Below, piece by piece: positions 58,703 to 64,000 of a stretch of 64,000 nt of DNA. The DNA comes from Chitinivorax sp. B (lineage in GTDB: Bacteria > Pseudomonadota > Gammaproteobacteria > Burkholderiales > SCOH01): positions 1 through 64,000 of the forward strand of contig NZ_SCOH01000014.1 of the NCBI RefSeq assembly GCF_005503445.1. Direction: 5' to 3'. Made by a program: the position numbers and the translations under genes. The notes beneath the pieces were generated by a model, which was given only the letters and a program-made list of their open reading frames with translations, had not been told where the DNA came from and did no database searches. Numbering within the stretch: the stretch's first letter is position 1; the number at the start of each line of letters is the position of its first letter.

Positions 58703-59452
58703 ATGCAATTTACTCTGACCCCTATTGGCTTCATCGAAAGCTGTTACAAAGAGAAGTTTGGTATTCCACGCCAGCCGGGCCTGGTTGAAGCGGCACGTGC
58801 CAGTTTACGTTTGGTACCGCCATTTGACCGGGATGAAGCAGTACGCGGGTTGGAAGGGTTCTCACACGTGTGGTTGATTTTCGGATTTCATGGCACTGTT
58901 GAGCAAGGCTGGAAGCCAACCGTGAGGCCACCAAGGCTGGGTGGTAACAAGCGTTTGGGTGTGTTTGCGACACGCTCCACGTTTCGCCCCAATCCGTTGG
59001 GGTTGTCTGTGGTTCGTTTACTGAAACTGGATACAACGCAGGGTGTGGTGCTGGAGCTAGGGGGAGGTGACTTGCTGGATGGCACACCTGTTTATGATAT
59101 CAAGCCCTATCTGCCTTATGCAGATGTGCTGCCGGAGGCGGTGGGTGGTTTTGCACCAGATGTACCGGATGTCGCCATGCCAATCCAGTTCACAGAATCT
59201 GCTGCCAAGCAAGTTCAATATGCCAGTCGACGATACCCCAATCTGCAATCCCTGATTGAGCAGATGTTGCGCTACGATCCTCGCCCAGCTTACTTCGGTG
59301 ACATTGATCAGAACAGACAGTTTGGCGTCCGATTGTATGAGTTTGACGTGAAATGGCGAATTGTTGAGGGTAGTGCGGTCGTAGTAGCACTGGAGCGTAT
59401 TGACCCTGCCTCTAAGTATTCATCGAAAAGTAACGACGCTGACCCGACTTGA
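58703..59452 (+). CDS. trmO: tRNA (N6-threonylcarbamoyladenosine(37)-N6)-methyltransferase TrmO
   Basis: TrmO (also TsaA, YaeB) methylates t6A37 of tRNA-Thr. The 249-residue protein starts MQFTLTPIGFIESCYKEKFG and carries FSHVWLIFGFH, RLGVFATRSTFRPNPLGLSVVRL and DGTPVYDIKPYLPYAD, the hallmarks of the TsaA beta-barrel, and a C-terminal domain with LIEQMLRYDPRPAY. I chose the ATG at 58703 because the family N-terminus begins there; the open frame extends 34 codons further without resemblance. Confidence 0.95.
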   Translation: MQFTLTPIGFIESCYKEKFGIPRQPGLVEAARASLRLVPPFDRDEAVRGLEGFSHVWLIFGFHGTVEQGWKPTVRPPRLGGNKRLGVFATRSTFRPNPLGLSVVRLLKLDTTQGVVLELGGGDLLDGTPVYDIKPYLPYADVLPEAVGGFAPDVPDVAMPIQFTESAAKQVQYASRRYPNLQSLIEQMLRYDPRPAYFGDIDQNRQFGVRLYEFDVKWRIVEGSAVVVALERIDPASKYSSKSNDADPT

Positions 59453-59520
59453 TCAGGGACAGATGCAAGTCGGTTTCCCAGACATTGGCGCCACGGTTGT
59501 CAGCCGCACTGACAACATGT
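59453..59520. other. Start of the trmO / Tim44-protein intergenic region
   Basis: The whole gap runs 59453-59944. It holds only the short minus-strand ORF described separately and, near 59832-59858, a weak TTGATT/TACAAT pair with a short 15-base spacer that may be the promoter of the Tim44-domain gene. Confidence 0.35.
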
Positions 59521-59670
59521 TCAGCGCGGTATCTTCCGGCGATCAGAGTGGCGGCGGCGTTCGTGTTTGCTATAAATCACTGTTGGCCATGGGCTGCGGC
59601 GTTCGCCGATTCGCCGGTCTGGTGGTGGATGGTCGGGGTCTGGCAATACATGTCGCCATTCGCGGGTCAT
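59521..59670 (-). CDS. Candidate 49-residue Arg-rich protein
   Basis: An ATG at 59670, seven bases after AGAGGA, opens a 49-residue frame ending in TGA at 59521-59523. It encodes MTREWRHVLPDPDHPP, then DRRIGERRS and, near the end, KHERRRHSDRRKIPR. Two spaced DRR/ERR clusters like these occur in small uncharacterised proteins of proteobacteria, though I cannot place it in a family. The good ribosome binding site and the patterned composition favour a real gene; the short length means that chance cannot be excluded. It is on the opposite strand to its neighbours and in a gap otherwise empty. Confidence 0.42.
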   Translation of the reverse strand: MTREWRHVLPDPDHPPPDRRIGERRSPWPTVIYSKHERRRHSDRRKIPR

Positions 59671-59944
59671 GATGCATTCCTCTAAAATGGGTAGTAATCG
59701 GGGCTTCAGCGGAAATCAATCGTTTTAACCTTGTATACCGTTTAGGCTGCACATCTAAGGTCTGTGACCGATAAATCCCTCAATACAGGTCATATCAGAT
59801 ATTTTTCTGATTGTTGTAAAGTACTAACCCCTTGATTTCAGAGTAGTGGATTTACAATCCAATGCAAGCACGCTTGAAATTGGAACCATTTGTCCACACT
59901 TACTGTCTGAAATGCAACTTTTCATGTGCAAGGAGCACACGTAA

Positions 59945-60952
59945 ATGAAACCGAAGATGAACCTGCTCGTTATGTCCCTCGCTACGGCAGCTGTACTGGC
60001 CGCACCTTTTGCTGAGGCTGGCAGGTTGGGTGGTGGTAAAAGCAAAGGGATGAGTCGGAGCACTACAGCTCGCCCAGCTCCCAGTACCGTTGTACCGCAG
60101 CCACAGGCGTTGCCACAGCGCCCTATCGGGCAGCCTCTACCGGCAGCACAGGCCGCGAAGAGTGGTCCCGGGTGGGGCGGTGTAGCTGCTGGGGCGGTAG
60201 CTGGTGCTGCTGCTGGCTATGTCATTAGTGAAGCAATGAAAGATGATCAGCCAGCAAATGCGGCACAACAAGCGGCTGCACCTTCAGCATTGCCCGGTCC
60301 GAATGCAGCAACAACCCAGCCGGTGCAATTGCCTGCACAGACCAAGTTACCAGGTGAAAGTACCGCTGCACCTACTGGCTTCCCATGGGGCATGGCCTTG
60401 TTGTTAGGTGGCTTGACGGTGGTTGGTTTCATGTTGTTTCGGCGCAAGGCTGGTTCCCCTGCTATGGCCGGGGCTGCACGCCAACCGTTTACTCCTGCGA
60501 CGGCGGGTGGGACTGGTGGTGACAAGGTATTCCGAATTGGTGGTGGCGTGGCACCGGCTGCAAGTCAGGCGGCTGTGTCTGGCCGTTTGAGCGATGGCAC
60601 TGAGGTACCCGCTTTCCTGCGCCAGGCGCGAGCATCCTTCATGCACCTGCAAACGCTGAACTCACCGGAAAGTGTGGAGGAGTTGCGCAAGTATCTGACA
60701 CCGGATCTGTACGAGTCCATCAAGCTGGATGTGGTCACCAACAAGGATGTGGCGGAATTCCCGACACTGGATGCCGAGGTGATCGAATCCACCACTGAAA
60801 ATGGCCAGCATATTGCAACCGTCCGTTTCCATGGTCGCGTGAGCGAGTCTTTACACAGCATGCCTGAACCGTTTGAAGAGCTCTGGCACTTCATCAAACC
60901 AGTGGAAGGCAATACTGCCAAGTGGTTGGTCGCCGGTATTCAACAGGTTTGA
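59945..60952 (+). CDS. Tim44-like domain protein
   Basis: This 335-residue protein has an N-terminal signal or anchor (MNLLVMSLATAAVLAA), a Gly/Ser/Pro-rich region with GGVAAGAVAGAAAGYVISEAM, a transmembrane segment at about residues 148-165 (WGMALLLGGLTVVGFML), and a C-terminal Tim44-like domain at about residues 205-335 (FLRQARASFMHLQTLNSPESVEEL trimmed, LRKYLTPDLYESI, VRFHGRVSESL, EELWHFIKP). Bacterial proteins of this type are common in betaproteobacteria; the domain in mitochondria ties the import motor to the membrane, while the bacterial role is not settled. A terminator follows. Confidence 0.9.
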   Translation: MKPKMNLLVMSLATAAVLAAPFAEAGRLGGGKSKGMSRSTTARPAPSTVVPQPQALPQRPIGQPLPAAQAAKSGPGWGGVAAGAVAGAAAGYVISEAMKDDQPANAAQQAAAPSALPGPNAATTQPVQLPAQTKLPGESTAAPTGFPWGMALLLGGLTVVGFMLFRRKAGSPAMAGAARQPFTPATAGGTGGDKVFRIGGGVAPAASQAAVSGRLSDGTEVPAFLRQARASFMHLQTLNSPESVEELRKYLTPDLYESIKLDVVTNKDVAEFPTLDAEVIESTTENGQHIATVRFHGRVSESLHSMPEPFEELWHFIKPVEGNTAKWLVAGIQQV

Positions 60953-60968
60953 TATTTGATCTGACTCA

Positions 60969-60999
60969 AGCCGTACCTTGCAAAGGGTACGGCTTTTTC
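60969..60999 (+). terminator. Intrinsic terminator after the Tim44-domain gene
   Basis: AGCCGTACC (60969-60977) pairs with GGTACGGCT (60986-60994) around an eight-base loop and is followed by a run of T, 17 bases after the stop codon. Confidence 0.88.
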
Positions 61000-61080
61000 T
61001 TTGTAATTCGCTAGAATGCTGTCTATCCCTACAATTTTGTCCGGCCGGCCAACTGGGTCGCTGGCGGCAAATATCTCGCC

Positions 61081-63198
61081 GTGCGTTTGAAAGCCCGTCC
61101 CCTCATTTATCTGTCAATCGCTACCGTGGGCCTGCTGGCGGTGGGGAGTTGGGCATGGCCGCGTGTCGCCGACCTGAGTCGTTTTGCTCCTGATTTGGCT
61201 GAGCGAGTGCGTGAATCCACGCATCGTGAACTGCATATAGGTGGCCCGATGGTAATGCGATTGTTCCCGTTAGGTGTCGAAACGGAGCGAGTGACATTGT
61301 CAGAACGAGATGGCGAAGCAGAATTCGTCAGTGTTGAAAAGGCCAGGGTTGCTGTCCGTTTGTGGCCGCTATTGCACGGCCGAATCAGTGTCAGCGGTGT
61401 CGCGTTGGAGGGTTTGCATGTCAATCTGCGACGAATGCCGGATGGCAGCAACAATTTTGACGATTTATTGCAGATTCGTCCTGCGTCGGCAATCGACTGG
61501 ACGCTGGATTCCTTGGGTGCCAAACAGTCCCAATTGCGTTGGTATGATAGCTCGGGACAGGTTCGTTGGGCCTTGCGCTATGCACAGCTCAACGGAGATC
61601 GGGACGTGCCGGCTCACCCGATGCAGCTTCGGTTGGAAGGTGACTTGTTGCACCCAGGTTTTTCCGGCCGTGTAGCCTTGTCTGGTGGTATGCGGTTGAA
61701 TCCGCACTTGCAGGAACTGGCTTTGCCAAATTTGCAGTTACGCTGGTCGGGCAGTGCTGAAGGAGCCCGTATTGGGCTATCAGTACAAGGTAGTTTACGT
61801 TACACCAGCGGTGTTGCCGCGCTGGATGGTGCGCGTGTGGCATTTGATGCTAAGGCGGGTGGCATGTCGTTGACGGCCAATGGCCGGATGCCGACCGCGC
61901 AATGGGAAGCTGGTCGCTTCAGGGCACCAGAGCTGTCGTTGAAAGGGGCACTGAAGCAGCAGTCTGACAGTGGGGCCGTCGATATTAAATGGCGTAACCT
62001 TTCTGCCGAATCCGGCGGATTGAGTGCCGATAGCGTGGTGCAGTTTGTGGCCAAGCATGCACATTACGGTGTCAACGCAGAACTGGCGGGGCCGGTCAGG
62101 GTTGGTGCGGGTTTCAGTCGTTTTTCACTACCGGAGGCCAAGCTGCAGGTGGCGTTGGTCCGTGAGGGGGAGAAACAGCCTTTTTCGCAGTTGGATGCAA
62201 CAGGTCACGCATTGTTGGATTGGCCAGAGCAACTGGTGCAAACCGAGCTTGCTGGCCAATATGATGGGGGGCCTGCCAATGTGCGTTTGGCAATGCGGGA
62301 TTTCTCGGCACCGATGTATGATTTAACCGCTGATATTGCAAAGCTGGATATGAACCGCTTGGTATTGGCGCCGATCAAAGCAGACCACAAGCCCGGCGAA
62401 ATGGGTTCTGCTCTGGATGCCCAGGTCGATTTGTCTCTGTTTCGTGATTGGACAGGTAAGGCAGAACTACGAGTTGGCGAGCTGGTGCTGGGGGCATTGA
62501 ATTGTGGCCAAGTACTGATGGGGATCAAGAGTGAAAATGGTGTGCTGGAAATTGAGCCGTTTGCCGCCAGCATTTACCAGGGGACCCTGAGTGGCAGTGG
62601 TCGAGTGACCTTGTCAGCAGTGCCAAGTTACGAACTACACCAGCGCCTGGTTGGTTTGAACATGCGTCCGTTGCTGCAGGATCTGATCGGGCTGGAACGA
62701 CTGGAGGGCAGAGGCGAGGCTGAAGTACGGCTGACAGCCAACGGCAATTCACTGAATGCCGTTCGCAAAAGCTTGAGTGGCAAAGTATCACTGAAGCTGG
62801 AGCAGGGGGCGTTACGTGGCATCAACTTGGGTCGCTTGGTCGGTAATCCTGGCGGTATCGAACGTACACCAGCAGATGCCAGAACCATGTTCAATACTCT
62901 ACACGCTACATTCAAACTGGATAAAGGTGTGGCCAGCAATGACGATTTGCGGTTGGTGGCGCCAATGTTGGCCGTGAGTGGTAACGGTGCGCTCGATTTG
63001 GCAAAAGACGTGATTGATTATCAGCTTTCGGCACAGTTAGCTGCGGCAGCCAAGCATGCCAAGGACGGCAAACCTATTACAGTCATTCCGGTCACTATTT
63101 CCGGAGCACTCAGTTCACCAAAATACCAAGTGGATGTGCGCCCATTGTTGGAAAAAATGGCGCAAGAAAGCAAAGTGAAAGCATCCTCTCAGAAATAA
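61081..63198 (+). CDS. AsmA family protein
   Basis: This 705-residue protein belongs to the AsmA family of long, beta-rich, inner-membrane-anchored proteins, which shape the outer membrane and are thought to carry lipids across the periplasm. The N-terminal membrane anchor is at about residues 8-28, followed by the AsmA N-terminal domain (RELHIGG, RLWPLLHGRISVSGVALEGL, LRRMPDGSNNFDDLL). The C-terminal AsmA_2 part has EIEPFAASIYQGTLSGSGRV, MRPLLQDLIGLERLEGRGEAEV and GALDLAKDVIDYQLSAQL. It starts with a GTG at 61081. It is preceded by a terminator, so it has its own promoter. Confidence 0.93.
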   Translation: MRLKARPLIYLSIATVGLLAVGSWAWPRVADLSRFAPDLAERVRESTHRELHIGGPMVMRLFPLGVETERVTLSERDGEAEFVSVEKARVAVRLWPLLHGRISVSGVALEGLHVNLRRMPDGSNNFDDLLQIRPASAIDWTLDSLGAKQSQLRWYDSSGQVRWALRYAQLNGDRDVPAHPMQLRLEGDLLHPGFSGRVALSGGMRLNPHLQELALPNLQLRWSGSAEGARIGLSVQGSLRYTSGVAALDGARVAFDAKAGGMSLTANGRMPTAQWEAGRFRAPELSLKGALKQQSDSGAVDIKWRNLSAESGGLSADSVVQFVAKHAHYGVNAELAGPVRVGAGFSRFSLPEAKLQVALVREGEKQPFSQLDATGHALLDWPEQLVQTELAGQYDGGPANVRLAMRDFSAPMYDLTADIAKLDMNRLVLAPIKADHKPGEMGSALDAQVDLSLFRDWTGKAELRVGELVLGALNCGQVLMGIKSENGVLEIEPFAASIYQGTLSGSGRVTLSAVPSYELHQRLVGLNMRPLLQDLIGLERLEGRGEAEVRLTANGNSLNAVRKSLSGKVSLKLEQGALRGINLGRLVGNPGGIERTPADARTMFNTLHATFKLDKGVASNDDLRLVAPMLAVSGNGALDLAKDVIDYQLSAQLAAAAKHAKDGKPITVIPVTISGALSSPKYQVDVRPLLEKMAQESKVKASSQK

Positions 63199-63243
63199 GA
63201 ACGGGCTACCTGAGCAGCCCGCCACTTATCATTGAAACCCAGG

Positions 63244-64000
63244 TCAACGCATCAGTTCGCCATCCTTGCCAATGACGGTGATATCGACAAACTTTGAACC
63301 ACGGCGTTCCTGATCTGAGAAATTGACCACATACCCGCCAACATCCAGACTCTTCAATCCTTCCAGTGCTTCACGCATTTTGGCACGATTGATTCCGCCA
63401 CGTTTTATCGCTTCGGTGATTACCTTGGCGACAATATGGCCTTCCATGGTGGAATAAGTCAGTGATACATTTGGCGCAAATTCCTTCATCACCTTCTGGT
63501 GTTCTTTTGAAACTGGGGTCAACGAGTTCCATGGCATCGGTACAACCTGCGAAATCCCTACACCTTGAGCCTTGGCACCCACAGCCTTGACGAGCGATTT
63601 ATAGCCAACGGCAGATAACGCAAATAGCTGGGCACCGGGATCGATGTCACGGTACTGTTGAACAAAGGACTGAGCTGCTTCACCGGTCGCAATGATGACC
63701 ACTGCTTGAGGCTTGGCTTGATTGATGGTTTTGACCGACTCTTTCACATCGCCAGTCTTGATGTTGTAAATACCTTTTGAGGCCAACTCCAGATTGTGCT
63801 CACGCAATGCCGCCGTTACCGCTGCCATACCTGATTTGCCAAACGCGTCATCAGAATACAGTACGCCAATTTTCTGCATGCCCAGGCTGACCGCTTGTTT
63901 GACGATCTTGCGTGCTTCGTCACCATACCCGGCACGGATGTGGAACAACTGTGGGATGTAGCCTTCCTGAAAAGCATCACCTTCAAGTTTGTAGTTACCT
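63244..64000 (-). CDS. Branched-chain amino acid-type ABC binding protein, C-terminal part (cut by window edge)
   Basis: The frame is open from the right edge of the window to a stop at 63244-63246, giving about 252 residues of a type I periplasmic binding protein (Peripla_BP_6, LivJ/LivK-like). Visible are GDAFQEGYIPQLF at the cut edge, then KIGVLYSDDAFGKSGMAAV, KPQAVVIIATGEAAQSFVQQYR and TMEGHIVAKVITEAIKRGG, all typical. Such proteins bind branched-chain or other amino acids, amides or aromatic acids; the ligand is not clear. The N-terminus with signal peptide lies outside. It converges with the AsmA gene. Confidence 0.9.
   Translation of the reverse strand, partial: GNYKLEGDAFQEGYIPQLFHIRAGYGDEARKIVKQAVSLGMQKIGVLYSDDAFGKSGMAAVTAALREHNLELASKGIYNIKTGDVKESVKTINQAKPQAVVIIATGEAAQSFVQQYRDIDPGAQLFALSAVGYKSLVKAVGAKAQGVGISQVVPMPWNSLTPVSKEHQKVMKEFAPNVSLTYSTMEGHIVAKVITEAIKRGGINRAKMREALEGLKSLDVGGYVVNFSDQERRGSKFVDITVIGKDGELMR

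Noticed and set aside
59400-59672. 90-codon plus-strand open frame after trmO
   Set aside because: Overlaps the trmO end, no ribosome binding site; the minus-strand 49-codon frame in the same place has better support.

Overview
The window looks like chromosome from a motile betaproteobacterium, probably Neisseriales-like (Chitinivorax or Chitinimonas relatives are possible; this is inference). The basis is the gene order mraZ-rsmH-ftsL-ftsI-murE-murF-mraY-murD-ftsW-murG-murC-murB-ddl-ftsQ-ftsA-ftsZ, the block topA / smg-dprA-LysM / def-fmt-htpX-rsmB-DUF4390-ntrY-ntrX-yidD-trkA-trkH, and the presence of a class I PHA synthase and a PEP-CTERM protein. I see no rRNA, tRNA, insertion sequence, prophage or CRISPR array.

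Layout. 0-6.6 kb: a TonB-dependent receptor converges with a sugar-type ABC substrate-binding protein, followed by a minus-strand flgP-flgT-small secreted protein operon (flagellar H-ring type proteins). 6.9-24.7 kb: the complete division and cell-wall (dcw) cluster behind a clear sigma70 promoter and a four-repeat MraZ operator, closed by an intrinsic terminator right after ftsZ. 24.9-30 kb: a secreted PilJ-domain protein, a type Ic aspartate aminotransferase, a DUF4097-like protein, a small secreted protein, and a PEP-CTERM protein with a strong sigma54-type promoter.

30.3-37.1 kb: an accessory block of four minus-strand genes. Three form a tight operon: a FeeM-like N-acyl amino acid synthase, a ThiF/E1-nitroreductase fusion (Rv1355c/MoeY-like) and a GT1 glycosyltransferase. 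Just upstream lies a GAF-PAS-PAS-GGDEF-EAL protein. This looks like a small biosynthetic cluster making an acylated and possibly glycosylated amino-acid product, and it is the best candidate here for an undescribed system.

37.4-54.1 kb: housekeeping genes for topoisomerase I, DNA uptake (dprA), formylmethionine handling (def, fmt), a membrane protease (htpX), rRNA methylation (rsmB), an NtrY/NtrX-type two-component pair whose regulator has a visibly degenerate AAA+ domain, a Cys-rich YidD-family protein, and the Trk potassium system. 54.2-64 kb: PHA synthase, a 2,4-dienoyl-CoA reductase whose promoter spacer is filled by a perfect TetR-like dyad, TrmO, a short Arg-rich ORF, a Tim44-domain protein, an AsmA-family protein, and the cut-off end of a branched-chain-amino-acid-type binding protein.

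Many dcw starts overlap the previous stop (ATGA, GTGA, TGATG), which implies translational coupling; I used this to choose starts for murE, murF, ftsW, murG, murC, dprA and rsmB.
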